Shown: positions 1 to 9,259, numbered from the stretch's first letter. The stretch: 64,000 nucleotides of DNA from Candidatus Barnesiella excrementavium (GCA_019115485.1 DXDM01000059.1:1-64000), one strand, 5' to 3'. Translations and numbers: made by a program. The notes: generated by a model not told the origin, from the sequence alone.

Positions 1-1
1 G

Positions 2-352
2 TATGGCCAAGCGCAGACCGACAAACCGGCGTATGCGTGTGGCGACACCGTGCGGGTGCAGGTCGAGGTGGCCAATGTGGGCCATGTGGACGGAGCCGAG
101 ACCGTGCAGCTTTATGTGAGTCAGCAGAATCCTTCCCTGCCTCGCCCCGTGAAAGAGTTGAAAGGCTTTCAAAAACTTTTCTTGCGGAAGGGTGAGAAAA
201 AACAGGTAACTTTGACAATCCCGGTTCAAGACTTCGCATTCTACGACGACCGGCAATCCCGGTGGGTGGTCGAGCCGGATAGATACAAGTTGCATGTTGC
301 CGCCTCTTCGCGCGATATACGACGAACGGTCGAGGTTGTTGTGAAACCATGA
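2..352 (+). CDS. C-terminal end of a GH3-family beta-glucosidase (partial)
   Basis: The reading frame is already open at the window edge, so the 5' part, with the catalytic (beta/alpha)8 and alpha/beta sandwich domains, lies outside. The visible 116 residues form the fibronectin type III-like domain that closes many GH3 beta-glucosidases and xylosidases: a VANVGHVDGAETVQLYV strand, a PVKELKGFQK segment, then LTIPVQDFAFYD and an EPDRYKLHV end. In known GH3 enzymes this domain packs against the catalytic core. The exact substrate cannot be read from this piece. The next gene starts 34 nt downstream on the same strand, so the two may be co-transcribed in a glycan-use locus. Confidence 0.85.
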   Translation, partial: YGQAQTDKPAYACGDTVRVQVEVANVGHVDGAETVQLYVSQQNPSLPRPVKELKGFQKLFLRKGEKKQVTLTIPVQDFAFYDDRQSRWVVEPDRYKLHVAASSRDIRRTVEVVVKP

Positions 353-386
353 ACCCAAAAAACAGGAATAAAAACAAAATAGATAT

Positions 387-2390
387 ATGAGAGGAATATG
401 TGTATGGTGCACCGTGGCGTTGCTTGTGCTCTTTGCCGGCTGTAAAAGAGGTGCCGAACAGGTGGATATTTGCATATATGGCGGTACCTCGGCCGGGGTT
501 ATTGCCGCTTACACCGCTTCGATGGAGGGTAAGAAGGTGCTGTTGATAGAACCCGGTACCCATTTGGGAGGAATGACCTCGGGCGGTTTGGGATATACCG
601 ATATCGGTAATAAATTTGTCGTGACCGGGTTGGCCCGTGACTTTTACCGCCGGGTAGGTGCCCACTACGGTCAGTTCGAACAATGGATTTTTGAACCGTC
701 GGTTGCCGAGAAAATCTTTCAGGAGTATATCGATCGGGGTCGCGTCGAGGTGTTGTATTCCTATCGGTTGCACGACGTTGAAAAAGAGGGTAGTCGCATC
801 TCGCAGATTGTCGTTGAAAATTCAGACGACCCCTCGCCCGAGAGCTACCGGCGGATAGGGGCCAAGGTATTTATCGATTGTTCCTATGAGGGAGACCTTA
901 TGGCCAAGGCCGGAGTCTCTTATGCCGTGGGGCGCGAGGATAACTCGGTATATGGCGAGACCTATAATGGTGTGCAGCTGATGCGGGGGCACCAGTTTTG
1001 GGACCCCATTGATCCGTATGTCATTCCGGGTGATTCGACCAGCGGTCTCATCTGGGGCGTGAGCGACCATGTGCTGCACCCCGCTGGCTCGGGCGACAAG
1101 AAGATACAGGCCTATAACTTCCGGGTCTGCCTGACCGATAACCCCGAGAACATGATTCCCATCACCCGTCCCGACAATTACGATTCCACCCGATACGAAC
1201 TGGTGCTGCGACTGCACGCCGTGTCGTCTCGAAAATCGGTTTACGACTATTTCATTTGGAGCCGTATGCCCAACTCTAAAACCGATATCAACAACGGTGG
1301 CGGCATCTCGACCGACATGATAGGCATGAACTGGGACTATCCCGAAGCCGACTACGACCGTCGGGCCGAGATTTGGAAAGCGCATGAAGATTATACCAAG
1401 GGTTTGTTCTATTTCCTGGGTCACGATGAGCGTGTACCCCGGTTCATGCGCGATGAGATGTTGAAGTGGGGCTATCCCAAAGACGAGTATGTCGATAACG
1501 GCCATTGGACACACCAGCTCTATGTGCGGGAGGCACGTCGCATGGTCGGTGAGTTGGTGATGACCGAGCATCACTGTGTGGGGCGTGAGGTGGTCGACGA
1601 TGTCATCGGTTGGGCTGCCTACACGATGGACTCGCATAACTGCGATCGACTGGTTGTCGACGGGGTGGTCAAGAACGAGGGGAATGTCGAGATAGGCGGC
1701 TTCCCGCCCTATCCTATCTCTTACCGGGCTCTCGTGCCCAAGCGGCAGGAGGTGACCAACCTGTTGGTACCGGTATGTCTGTCGGCCTCGCATATAGCCT
1801 ACGGTTCAATTCGCATGGAGCCGGTCTTCATGGTGTTGGGACAGTCGGCTGCCGTAGCCGCAAGCCTGTCGATTGACGAGGGTGTCGATGTGCAAGATGT
1901 CGATGTAGCCCGGGTGCGGGAAATCTTGAAAACCGACCCGCTGGCCGATGGCTCGACCCCCGAGATTCTGGTCGACAACGACGACACTACCGCCGTCGAA
2001 GTGCGGGGCGACTGGACCTTGGCTCACGATACCTATCGAGGGTATGGCTTGAATTTTTATGTCGACAGTTCCAAGGGCGATACCCTCAAAACCATCAGGT
2101 ACATACCCGATATTCAGACTCCCGGTACGTACAAGGTCTATGCCTTCTTCCCCCAGTTGAAGGAGTCCGCGACGCATACGCCCGTAACCGTTTGTACCGG
2201 TGTCGATACGGTGCAGGTACAGGTGCATAAAGACGATGTAAAGGTCGTGGGACAAACCGGTGGCGAGTGGGTGAATGTGGGCGAATATACTCTGCCCCAC
2301 GGTCGTGAGGCTTATGTCGAGATTTCCAATCAGGGAGCCGACAATACCGTGGCTGCCGATGCCGTCCTGTTTTTGCCGAAGGAAGAATAG
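387..2390 (+). CDS. Secreted FAD-dependent oxidoreductase lipoprotein with golvesin/xanthan-lyase-like C-terminal domain
   Basis: This 667-residue protein starts with a lipoprotein signal (lipobox LFAGC, Cys19). It is followed at residues 28-50 by a Rossmann dinucleotide-binding motif of the FAD_oxidored family (CIYGGTSAGVIAAYTASMEG, then VLLIEP). Histidine- and tryptophan-rich segments around 330-420 are typical of that family. Residues from about 545 to the end (DNDDTTAVEV..GDW.., ending AADAVLFLP) resemble the golvesin/xanthan lyase carbohydrate-binding-like domain found on polysaccharide-acting proteins. It follows a GH3 glycosidase gene, so oxidation of a sugar or glycan fragment at the cell surface is a fair inference. 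The substrate is unknown. A strong terminator follows. Confidence 0.85.
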   Translation: MRGICVWCTVALLVLFAGCKRGAEQVDICIYGGTSAGVIAAYTASMEGKKVLLIEPGTHLGGMTSGGLGYTDIGNKFVVTGLARDFYRRVGAHYGQFEQWIFEPSVAEKIFQEYIDRGRVEVLYSYRLHDVEKEGSRISQIVVENSDDPSPESYRRIGAKVFIDCSYEGDLMAKAGVSYAVGREDNSVYGETYNGVQLMRGHQFWDPIDPYVIPGDSTSGLIWGVSDHVLHPAGSGDKKIQAYNFRVCLTDNPENMIPITRPDNYDSTRYELVLRLHAVSSRKSVYDYFIWSRMPNSKTDINNGGGISTDMIGMNWDYPEADYDRRAEIWKAHEDYTKGLFYFLGHDERVPRFMRDEMLKWGYPKDEYVDNGHWTHQLYVREARRMVGELVMTEHHCVGREVVDDVIGWAAYTMDSHNCDRLVVDGVVKNEGNVEIGGFPPYPISYRALVPKRQEVTNLLVPVCLSASHIAYGSIRMEPVFMVLGQSAAVAASLSIDEGVDVQDVDVARVREILKTDPLADGSTPEILVDNDDTTAVEVRGDWTLAHDTYRGYGLNFYVDSSKGDTLKTIRYIPDIQTPGTYKVYAFFPQLKESATHTPVTVCTGVDTVQVQVHKDDVKVVGQTGGEWVNVGEYTLPHGREAYVEISNQGADNTVAADAVLFLPKEE

Positions 2391-2418
2391 CCTTTCCCGG
2401 GATTGGAGAATTTTATGA

Positions 2419-2455
2419 AAAAGCTCCGCATTGAATGATGCGGAGCTTTTCTTAT
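2419..2455. terminator. Bidirectional intrinsic terminator between convergent genes
   Basis: A perfect 13-bp stem (AAAAGCTCCGCAT at 2419-2431, its complement at 2438-2450) has a 6-nt loop, with A-run and T-run flanks. It sits between the oxidoreductase (plus) and the secreted protein (minus), so it can serve both. Confidence 0.9.
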
Positions 2456-2478
2456 TTTTCTATTTCCATGTTCTGTTA

Positions 2479-3642
2479 TTATCGCACGATGATTTTTGTA
2501 CGAGTGGTAGCGGTTGATACCAGGTAGAAGCCTGCGGGAAGGGGGAGGAAACCGGAGCCGGTAATGTGCTGTTCGTTCACAAGGGAGCCGTCGAGGGTAT
2601 AGATGTGGATATCGGCAGGTTGTGAAGTCTCGAAACAGAGAGTCCCTGGGGTGCTCCACAGGCGAACAAGAGCTTCGGCCGGGGTGGAGGTGATGTCCGA
2701 TGGGGTAGCGTAGTAATCGCTGATGTGTATGTTGTCGATGTCTATACCGTTGGACGAGTTGTCGGTCTTGGCAATCTTGATGCGCCAGATGCCGGGACGC
2801 ATGATTTTGAATTGGTATTCGGTCAACTCTTTTTCGACAGGAATATTGGTTTGTAAGGGTTCCCAGTTTTTACCTTGGTCATCGGAGAGGAAAATACCGA
2901 ATGAGGCGGAGCCTTTGTCCTCTTTGTAGCGGGCAGCCCACAGGCGCAGGTAGCCTATTCCGTCGGTTTTGTCGTCGAGCATGCAGATATAGCCCGGTTC
3001 ACCGCTTGTCGATTCGGTGAGACGCAGGTGGGCGGCAGCATTGTCCCATTTCATGTCGTTGGAGCTGTCGCCATAGGTGGCACCCGAGAATTTCCACAGA
3101 CAGGTCTCGGCGCTGGCATAGGTGCCTCCTTGGTACATTTGGGAACCGTCAGGGGTGTAGGCTTTTTTCGTTTCGAAGGTTTCATAGAAATTCCAATAAC
3201 GCGATTCGTCATCGAGCGGTTCGGTGGGGGCTATCCAGTCGGTGAGGTTCTTGATACCCGGCAGCGTGAAGTAGTCGGTGAGTGTTCCTTTGACGGTAAG
3301 CTGTTTGTGCCAGTATTGTGGATTTTCGTCGAGGTTGTAGTTGTCGACATAGTCTTTTATCTGTACAGGCATCATTCGGTTCAGGTCAATCTCGTCTACA
3401 TCATCGGCAATGAGGTAGGCCGAGGTGCCGTCGAAGGGCGGAGCCAGGTAGTAGAAATGTTTGTTGTTGGAGTAGTCTCGGTATTCGCCTACGATATATC
3501 CGCTCACGTAGTAGCTCTTATGGTCGTTTTTCTTGGCGAGGGCTTGCGTTACGGTGAGAGGCGATTGGGCCGAACTGCCGTCACCAGCCATAGTCGGGAG
3601 GATATGAGCGATTAGCAGGATAAGGGGTAGCAGTTGTTTCAT
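2479..3642 (-). CDS. Secreted DUF6359-type protein with C-terminal sorting-domain-like tail
   Basis: The 387-residue protein begins with a Sec signal peptide (MKQLLPLILLIAHILPTMAG). Residues about 25-140 resemble the DUF6359 OB-like domain (LTVTQALAKK, then YYVSGYIVGEY). The middle (about 150-310) looks like a jelly-roll, choice-of-anchor-type domain, with YGDSSNDMKWD, SGEPGYICMLD, GIDIDNIHIS. The last 65 residues (IHIYTLDGSLVNEQ, LPAGFYLVSTATTRTKIIV) have the layout of Bacteroidota secretion/sorting tails. It is probably a surface or periplasmic protein, and no catalytic residues are recognised. It stands alone on the minus strand with its own promoter at 3672-3679. Confidence 0.7.
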   Translation of the reverse strand: MKQLLPLILLIAHILPTMAGDGSSAQSPLTVTQALAKKNDHKSYYVSGYIVGEYRDYSNNKHFYYLAPPFDGTSAYLIADDVDEIDLNRMMPVQIKDYVDNYNLDENPQYWHKQLTVKGTLTDYFTLPGIKNLTDWIAPTEPLDDESRYWNFYETFETKKAYTPDGSQMYQGGTYASAETCLWKFSGATYGDSSNDMKWDNAAAHLRLTESTSGEPGYICMLDDKTDGIGYLRLWAARYKEDKGSASFGIFLSDDQGKNWEPLQTNIPVEKELTEYQFKIMRPGIWRIKIAKTDNSSNGIDIDNIHISDYYATPSDITSTPAEALVRLWSTPGTLCFETSQPADIHIYTLDGSLVNEQHITGSGFLPLPAGFYLVSTATTRTKIIVR

Positions 3643-3671
3643 GGGAAAATCAAGTTTTCGTTTGAGAGAGG

Positions 3672-3679
3672 CAAATGTA
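3672..3679 (-). promoter_or_regulatory. -7 box of the DUF6359-type gene
   Basis: The minus strand reads TACATTTG, an exact TAnnTTTG, 30 nt before the start codon. A TTTA sits 21 nt upstream at 3701-3704 as a near-match -33 box. Confidence 0.6.
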
Positions 3680-3999
3680 CGAAAATCACTTGATTTGTTG
3701 TAAACGGTTTAAAACAAAAAAAATTGATTGTCATCACGACAACCAATCTTTGTTAACCTTAATTCTAATACCATGAAAAACACATTGCAAATGTAAGCAT
3801 ATAATTTGACATGCAAGCAAAAGGTACAAAAAAATCACATGTATTTAACATTATTTTTATTTGTAACCGTTTTTATGGCAATATGGAAGCATTTTATTAC
3901 AAATGAATTGCAAAATGGTCGTCCGTTTTTGAGAAATTAAGTATAAAAATTCTGTATGGTTCGACAATCTATCGGGAGGTGAATATTGTTATGGGTATA

Positions 4000-4007
4000 T
4001 ATGTTTG
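4000..4007 (+). promoter_or_regulatory. -7 box of the PepSY-like lipoprotein gene
   Basis: TATGTTTG matches TAnnTTTG exactly and lies 18 nt before the ATG at 4026. An alternative TTG start at 4005 falls inside this box, which favours the ATG. No good -33 box is seen. Confidence 0.45.
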
Positions 4008-4025
4008 TCTTTAAAGCTAAGGTTT

Positions 4026-4478
4026 ATGAAAAAGATTTTGTACTGTTTGGTGGTATTGACGGGGCTGTTTGCCCTGAGTTCGTGTGATGATGACAAGCGG
4101 GTAGATTATCGGTATCTGCCGGCGGCGATACACGAGTTTGTCGATACCTACTTTGCCGATGTGCAGGTGGTCAAGACTGAGGAAGATGATGACGAGCCGC
4201 GCTACAAGGTGTGGTTGAGCAACGGGTTTGAGTTGAAATTCTACAAAGAGGGGGGCTGGCAGGAGGTCGACGGCAACTGGCAGGTGTTGCCGTCGGCGTT
4301 GCAGATAGGGATATTGCCAGGCAATCTGCTCACCTATACGGCTACGGAGTATCCCGATGCCGGAATCGTGGAGGCAGCACGGTATAGCTGGGGCTATCAA
4401 GTGGAGTTGAACACGTCTCCTTCTATTGAGTTGCATTTCAACAACGACGGAGAAATCACAATGACCGACCGCCATTAA
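4026..4478 (+). CDS. PepSY-like (DUF2874-type) lipoprotein
   Basis: The 150-residue protein has a lipoprotein signal (FALSSC, Cys20) followed by acidic DDD. The mature part is a two-unit beta-lactamase-inhibitor-like fold, with paired motifs of the form helix, then AxxxxVV, then W/Y-x-V, then G.ELKFYKEGGWQEVDG. Each half repeats a YF/YP..(A)..V pattern, at TYFADVQVV and EYPDAGIVEAA. Such proteins are abundant in Bacteroidales and their role is mostly unknown. I chose the ATG at 4026 because it gives a clean signal peptide; the upstream TTG lies in the promoter box. A paralogue lies at 36779-37246. Confidence 0.75.
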   Translation: MKKILYCLVVLTGLFALSSCDDDKRVDYRYLPAAIHEFVDTYFADVQVVKTEEDDDEPRYKVWLSNGFELKFYKEGGWQEVDGNWQVLPSALQIGILPGNLLTYTATEYPDAGIVEAARYSWGYQVELNTSPSIELHFNNDGEITMTDRH

Positions 4479-4498
4479 CGGGGAGTTTCCGCTCCTCC

Positions 4499-4999
4499 TT
4501 ATGGTTTGCGCCGGTAGGTTACAAAGGTGTAGGGGTAAGCGTGCCGTTCGTCGGCCGGCATCTCCTGCACCTCTTCTTTTATCCAGCGGGTTTCGTCGAT
4601 GGGGGGGAAGAAGGTGTCGGCATCGTCGAAGGTGTGGTGTATGTGGGTGATGTAGAGGGTGTCGGCCCGATCGATGGTTTCGTTGTAGAGGGTGGCTCCG
4701 CCGATGATGAAGATGAGGTCGTCAGGCGACTGGGCCGTCAATTCGTCGAGGCTGTGCACTACCGTGACCCCCGGCCAGGCGAGGTGGGGGTTGTGGGTGA
4801 GCACGATGTTCCGCCGGTTGGGCAGGGCCCCCTTGGGCAGCGACTCGAAGGTGCGGCGCCCCATCACCACGGTGTGCCCCGAGGTGAGGTTCTTGAAATG
4901 TTTCAGGTCGTTGGGCAGGTGGCACAGCAACTGCTGGTTGCGGCCTATGGCTCCGTTGTCGGCCACGGCGGCGATGAGTGCGATGGGATTCTTCATCAT
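4499..4999 (-). CDS. folA: Dihydrofolate reductase
   Basis: This protein reduces dihydrofolate to tetrahydrofolate with NADPH in the cytosol, restoring the cofactor oxidised by ThyA. Its 166 residues are the usual length for bacterial DHFR. Visible hallmarks are [14 protein letters not shown] at the N-terminus, the LPNDLKHFK segment with the active-site Asp, the cofactor motif [12 protein letters not shown], and [11 protein letters not shown] in the second half. The start codon overlaps the thyA stop (ATGA). Two ATGs are adjacent, at 4999 and 4996, and either gives a normal N-terminus. The ThyA-FolA pairing is a common arrangement. Confidence 0.96.
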   Translation of the reverse strand: MMKNPIALIAAVADNGAIGRNQQLLCHLPNDLKHFKNLTSGHTVVMGRRTFESLPKGALPNRRNIVLTHNPHLAWPGVTVVHSLDELTAQSPDDLIFIIGGATLYNETIDRADTLYITHIHHTFDDADTFFPPIDETRWIKEEVQEMPADERHAYPYTFVTYRRKP

Positions 5000-5790
5000 A
5001 CGGCTACTTTCCCGGCAATGTGGGGGTGCGGATTATAATCGGTCAGTTCAAAGTCTTCGTACTGGAAGTCGAAGATGTTTTTTACCTCGGGGTTCAGCTT
5101 CATCTTGGGGAGCGGTCGCGGTTCGCGGGTGAGCTGTTCGCGCACCTGTTCCAGGTGGTTGTTGTAGATGTGGGCGTCGCCCAGGGTGTGGACGAACTCG
5201 CCGGCTTCGAGCCCGGTGACCTGGGCTACCATGAGCAGCAGCAGGGCATACGAGGCGATGTTGAAGGGTACGCCCAGGAAGATGTCGGCACTGCGCTGGT
5301 AGAGTTGCAGGCTCAGTTTGCCGTCGGCCACATAGAATTGGAAGAAGGCGTGGCACGGGGGCAGATTCATCTGAGGCAGGTCGGCCACGTTCCAGGCGCT
5401 CACGATGATGCGGCGCGAGTCGGGGTTGTGCTTGATGGTCTCGATGGCCTCGGTTATCTGGTCGATGTGGCCGCCGTTGTAGTCGGGCCAGGAGCGCCAT
5501 TGATAGCCGTAGATGTGGCCCAGGTCGCCGTTCGCATCGGCCCATTCGTTCCAGATGCGCACGCCGTGCTCTTGCAGGTATTTCACATTGGTGTCGCCTT
5601 TGAGAAACCACAGCAGTTCATAGATAATCGATTTGAGGTGCAGTTTCTTGGTGGTGAGCAGGGGAAATCCGTCGTGCAGGTCGAAGCGCATCTGATAGCC
5701 GAATACGCTATGGGTACCCGTACCCGTGCGGTCCTCTTTGAGGACACCGTGGTCGAGCACGTGTTGCAGTAGGTCGAGATATTGTTTCAT
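4996..5790 (-). CDS. thyA: Thymidylate synthase
   Basis: This enzyme converts dUMP to dTMP using methylene-tetrahydrofolate, which leaves dihydrofolate for FolA. The 264 residues match the E. coli-type enzyme. They include the phosphate-binding RTGTGT at 21-26, the folate segment [20 protein letters not shown], and the catalytic Cys146 in [29 protein letters not shown] and HIYNNHLEQ follow. The stop overlaps the folA start, so translation is likely coupled. The upstream gene at 5807 is 16 nt away and probably in the same transcript. Confidence 0.98.
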   Translation of the reverse strand: MKQYLDLLQHVLDHGVLKEDRTGTGTHSVFGYQMRFDLHDGFPLLTTKKLHLKSIIYELLWFLKGDTNVKYLQEHGVRIWNEWADANGDLGHIYGYQWRSWPDYNGGHIDQITEAIETIKHNPDSRRIIVSAWNVADLPQMNLPPCHAFFQFYVADGKLSLQLYQRSADIFLGVPFNIASYALLLLMVAQVTGLEAGEFVHTLGDAHIYNNHLEQVREQLTREPRPLPKMKLNPEVKNIFDFQYEDFELTDYNPHPHIAGKVAV

Positions 5791-5806
5791 GGTGTGGGTT
5801 TATGCG

Positions 5807-6967
5807 TTATTTGATTTGCAGCAGGCGGCTGAACCCGAGGCACGAGATGGAAAATCCCAGTTTGCAGCCCCGAATCATGTCGCCCTCTATGGCGTTGAAA
5901 TTTTTGAATTGTTCGCGGTTGATAAAAATCTTGGTACGAATCGACGCGGTGAATATTTCGCGATGACCCCGCCAGAACGAAGGTACCAGCGAGATGGTGT
6001 TGGAGAAGCGGTAGTCGAAACAGATGCCCGCCGTCCAGTTGAAGTTGGTATAGGCCAGCGTAGCCCGTTCGTTGCTGCCGTCGGGGATACGTACCTGATC
6101 GGAGTAGCCCGACCAGATGCACCCGGCATAGGGCATGAGGGCAAAATATTTGGTCGAGACGAGTTGTTGTCCCAGACTCAGCGAAATCGAGGTGTAGGTG
6201 TTGTGTCCGTTGCGGTACCAGGTGTCGCGAATGTCGTCTTTCTGTACGTTGATGTCTTGTCGGGTACGAGCCATACCGGCCGAGAAGTCGCACAACAGGT
6301 GGGTGTTGGCATAGCCCAGGTCGAACCCGAAGTGGATTTGCCAGGCAGGGTCCCAGTAGCGGGCAATGTCGCCCACGGGCCACGAGGCGCCTGTACCCAG
6401 GTAGAAGCCGTATCCGAATCGGCGGGGCGAGATGCGGGGAACAGCCGGGGCCGGGTTGTCGATAAGCTCTTTGGTCACGTAGAACTCCCACTCCTGCAAC
6501 CGCTCTTCGTTCTGTCCGTGCTCGGTCTCCTCCTCGGCTTTCTGGCTCTGTTCCTTGTAGAGGTCCATGTACTGGCGGGTGCGGTTATCGGCCTCGATGC
6601 CTACCACGCCCAGGTTCAGCTCGGTCTGCAAGCGGCGGCGGTAAAATTCGAGCAAGTCATATTTCAGTTGGAACAGGCGCAACTGGTTATCGGTGCGAAT
6701 GGCCGGATTGGCAAAGGAGTGGCGTTTGTCGAAGCAGGCTTGTGCCTCGTTGCGTACCGTGCTGGTGTTTCCGTCGCGGCTTTTGGTCTTCTCGATTTGC
6801 AGGAAGGCGACGAATGCCGAGGGCACGCTTTTGAGGCTGAGCGTGTCTTGAAAATCGTCCCACGTCAGTTTGCCTTCGTTCCAGAATTTGTATTCGGTGA
6901 ACTCTTCGGCCCGGGTGACTGTCGGGAGCAGGAGCGCAAGAAGCAGAAGTATCGAAAGCCGTTTCAT
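5807..6967 (-). CDS. Exported protein with probable outer-membrane beta-barrel C-terminus (unknown function)
   Basis: The 386-residue protein has a Sec signal peptide (MKRLSILLLLALLLPTVTRA). Residues 20-90 begin EEFTEYKFWNEGKLTWDDFQ, a W-x-DF pattern like that of DUF922-type domains. Residues 95-175 are helical and charged. From about 190 there are alternating aromatic strands (GFYLGTGASWPVGD, IHFGFDLGYANTHLLCDFSAGM, YTSISLSLGQQLV, WTAGICFDYRFSNTISLVPSFW) that look like a small beta-barrel. I do not recognise a specific family. It lies between argF' and thyA with gaps of 12-16 nt, so it probably shares their transcript, although its role seems unrelated. Confidence 0.6.
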   Translation of the reverse strand: MKRLSILLLLALLLPTVTRAEEFTEYKFWNEGKLTWDDFQDTLSLKSVPSAFVAFLQIEKTKSRDGNTSTVRNEAQACFDKRHSFANPAIRTDNQLRLFQLKYDLLEFYRRRLQTELNLGVVGIEADNRTRQYMDLYKEQSQKAEEETEHGQNEERLQEWEFYVTKELIDNPAPAVPRISPRRFGYGFYLGTGASWPVGDIARYWDPAWQIHFGFDLGYANTHLLCDFSAGMARTRQDINVQKDDIRDTWYRNGHNTYTSISLSLGQQLVSTKYFALMPYAGCIWSGYSDQVRIPDGSNERATLAYTNFNWTAGICFDYRFSNTISLVPSFWRGHREIFTASIRTKIFINREQFKNFNAIEGDMIRGCKLGFSISCLGFSRLLQIK

Positions 6968-6979
6968 AGGTGTGCGGTA

Positions 6980-7933
6980 TTATAGAGATTCGAGAATGCG
7001 TTTTAAGACCACTTGTGCCGATATTTCGCGGTTGGCTGCCTCGGGGATAACCAGCGACCGGGAGCTTTCGATAACGTCGTCGGTCACAATCATGTTGCGT
7101 CGTACCGGCAGGCAGTGCATGAAGTAGGCGTGGTTGGTCAGTGCCATCTTCTCGCTGTCGACCGTCCAGCTGCGGTCGGTACTCAGCACCTCGCCGTAGT
7201 GCGGGTCGGCATAGGCGGCCCAGTTCTTGGCATAGATGAAGTCGGCCCCCTCGAAGGCTTTGCGCTGGTCATACTCCACCCGGGCCCGTCCCACGAAGCG
7301 CGGGTCGAGTTCATACCCTTCGGGGTGGGTGATGACGAAGTCGTAGTCGGTCTCGTTCATCCACTCGGCAAACGAGTTGGGCACTGCCTGCGGCAAGGCC
7401 TTGGGGTGCGGGGCCCAGGTGAGCACCACTTTGGGGCGTGCCGTCTGTTTGTGCTCCTCGATGGTGATGAGGTCGGCAAAGCTTTGCAAGGGGTGACGGG
7501 TAGCCGCCTCCATGCTGAACACGGGGCGTCCCGAGTATTGGATAAACTGGTTGAGGATTTTCTCTTCGTAGTCGTCGCTCTTGCTCTCGAAGCGGGCAAA
7601 GGAGCGCACGCCTATCACGTCGCAGTAGCAGCCCATCACGGGAATGGCTTCGAGCAGATGCTCGGGTTTGTCGCCGTCCATGACCACCCCGCGTTCGGTT
7701 TCGAGTTTCCAGGCCCCCTGGTTCACGTCGAGCACCATCACGTTCATGCCCAGGTTCATCGCCGCCTTTTGGGTGCTTAGCCGGGTGCGCAGACTCGAAT
7801 TGAAGAAGATCATCATGAGGGTGCGGTTCTCGCCCAGCCGCTTGTAGGCAAAGCGGTTGGCCTTGACTTCGAGGGCTTCGCGGACGGCCGTTTGCAGGTC
7901 GCCTATGTCGTGTACGTTGGTAAAGTGTCTCAT
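6980..7933 (-). CDS. argF': N-succinylornithine carbamoyltransferase
   Basis: This enzyme transfers a carbamoyl group to N-acylated ornithine in the Bacteroidota version of arginine synthesis. Its 317 residues keep the carbamoyl-phosphate loop as SSLRTR (about residues 46-51, in place of the STRTR of ordinary OTCases). They also have the HPLQSFADL segment and HCLPVRRN, instead of the HCLP-A/G of ornithine enzymes. The tryptophan-rich segment around residue 75 and the GVVMDGDKPEHL loop fit succinyl- or acetylornithine specificity. It follows proA by 8 nt, grouping glutamate-derived proline and arginine synthesis together. Confidence 0.93.
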   Translation of the reverse strand: MRHFTNVHDIGDLQTAVREALEVKANRFAYKRLGENRTLMMIFFNSSLRTRLSTQKAAMNLGMNVMVLDVNQGAWKLETERGVVMDGDKPEHLLEAIPVMGCYCDVIGVRSFARFESKSDDYEEKILNQFIQYSGRPVFSMEAATRHPLQSFADLITIEEHKQTARPKVVLTWAPHPKALPQAVPNSFAEWMNETDYDFVITHPEGYELDPRFVGRARVEYDQRKAFEGADFIYAKNWAAYADPHYGEVLSTDRSWTVDSEKMALTNHAYFMHCLPVRRNMIVTDDVIESSRSLVIPEAANREISAQVVLKRILESL

Positions 7934-7941
7934 CTCTTTTT

Positions 7942-9195
7942 CTATTGACGGGTTTGTCCGTTGCCGGAAATGATATATTTATAAGTGGTCAGCTCGGGCA
8001 GAGCCATGGGCCCCCGGGCGTGGAGTTTCTGGGTACTGATACCGATTTCGGCACCGAAGCCGAACTGGCCTCCGTCGGTGAATGCCGTGGAGACGTTGGT
8101 GTAGACACAGGCGGCATCGACCTGGCGGGTGAATTGCCGCTTGCGCTCCTCGTCGTCGGTCACGATACACTCGCTGTGTTTCGACGAGTAGCGGGCAATG
8201 TGGTCCAGAGCTTCGTCAAACGAAGCCACCGTCTTCACGGCCATCTTGTAGTCGAGAAATTCGGTGCCGAAACTCTGGTCGGTCGCCGGTTGCAGCAAGG
8301 CGTCGGGGTAGTGTCCCGACAGAGCCTCGTAGGCTTGCGGGTCGGCATAGATGATGACCTGCTTCCCGGCCAGCGGCTCGCAGAGGGCGGGCAGGTCGGG
8401 TAACCGCTTTTCGTGAACGATAAGGCAGTCGAGGGCGTTGCACACGCTCACCCGTCGGGTCTTGGCATTGAACACGATGTCGCGACCCATGGTCAGGTCG
8501 CCGTATTCGTCGAAATAGGTGTGGCATATTCCCGCCCCGGTTTCGATGACCGGCACGAGGGCATGTTCGCGCACGTAGTTGATGAGGCGGCTGCTCCCCC
8601 GGGGAATCACCAGGTCGACCTTCCCCACGGCTGTTAACAACTGGTCGGTAACGTGGTGGTCGTTGGGTAGTAAAACCGCTGTATTCGAGTCGATTCCATG
8701 ACTTATCAACACCCTGTTGATAATGTTCATAAGTGCCTGGTTGGAACAAGCGGCGTCGTGCCCGCCCTTCAAGATGCAGACGTTGCCCGATTTCAGACAG
8801 AGCGAGAAGACGTCGAACGTTACGTTGGGGCGCGCTTCGTAGATGATGCCGATGACCCCGAACGGTACCGATATCTTGTCGATGTGCATGCCGTTGGGGC
8901 GGTCGAACGAGGCCAGCGTGCGTCCCAGCGGCGAGGGCAGCGAGGCGACGCGCCGCATGTCGGCCGTGATGCCGGCCAGACGTTCCGGGGTAAGCATCAG
9001 CCGGTCATACCGAGGGTCGCTCGGGTCCATGCGTTCCAGGTCGCGACGGTTCTCCTGCAAGAGGTAGTCGGTCTGCCGGTCGGCCTCGTCGGCCACGGAG
9101 CAGAGCACACGGGCTATCGTGGTGTCGTCGATGAGGTTCAGCTTGTTGGCTGCCACCCGGGCCTGGTCGAGAATGTGTGACAGATCGGTAGTCAT
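7942..9195 (-). CDS. proA: Gamma-glutamyl phosphate reductase
   Basis: This enzyme performs the second step of proline synthesis, NADPH-dependent reduction of glutamyl 5-phosphate to the semialdehyde. The 417-residue protein belongs to the aldehyde dehydrogenase superfamily. Recognisable segments are [28 protein letters not shown], the PRGSSRLI loop, and the catalytic-cysteine region [14 protein letters not shown]. The C-terminus is [32 protein letters not shown] chose the start at 9195 ([11 protein letters not shown]) because residues upstream of it lack homology and lie inside proB. A good -7 box sits just upstream, so proA-argF' may also be transcribed separately. Confidence 0.96.
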   Translation of the reverse strand: MTTDLSHILDQARVAANKLNLIDDTTIARVLCSVADEADRQTDYLLQENRRDLERMDPSDPRYDRLMLTPERLAGITADMRRVASLPSPLGRTLASFDRPNGMHIDKISVPFGVIGIIYEARPNVTFDVFSLCLKSGNVCILKGGHDAACSNQALMNIINRVLISHGIDSNTAVLLPNDHHVTDQLLTAVGKVDLVIPRGSSRLINYVREHALVPVIETGAGICHTYFDEYGDLTMGRDIVFNAKTRRVSVCNALDCLIVHEKRLPDLPALCEPLAGKQVIIYADPQAYEALSGHYPDALLQPATDQSFGTEFLDYKMAVKTVASFDEALDHIARYSSKHSECIVTDDEERKRQFTRQVDAACVYTNVSTAFTDGGQFGFGAEIGISTQKLHARGPMALPELTTYKYIISGNGQTRQ

Positions 9196-9217
9196 GACTG
9201 TGATGTGTGTATTTGAA

Positions 9218-9225
9218 CAAAAGTA
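9218..9225 (-). promoter_or_regulatory. Internal -7 box upstream of proA
   Basis: The minus strand reads TACTTTTG (TAnnTTTG) 22 nt before the proA start, in the 64-nt proB-proA gap. The -33 region is a poor match. Confidence 0.5.
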
Positions 9226-9259
9226 ATCTTTTTTTTCGAGTACGGGGACAAGATTCCCG

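Larger units (their letters stand above)
3643..4025. other. AT-rich divergent intergenic region
   Basis: This 383-bp gene-free stretch is clearly AT-rich. It holds promoter-like boxes for the two flanking divergent genes (3672-3679 minus, 4000-4007 plus). I see no coding frame, strong hairpin or known riboswitch in it. Confidence 0.6.

Noticed and set aside
822-1793. A 323-codon minus-strand frame inside the FAD oxidoreductase gene
   Set aside because: No domain is recognised, and the overlapping gene is well supported by motif content.
4005-4025. TTG start 21 nt upstream for the PepSY-like lipoprotein
   Set aside because: It falls inside the predicted -7 box and would spoil the lipoprotein signal; the ATG at 4026 is better.
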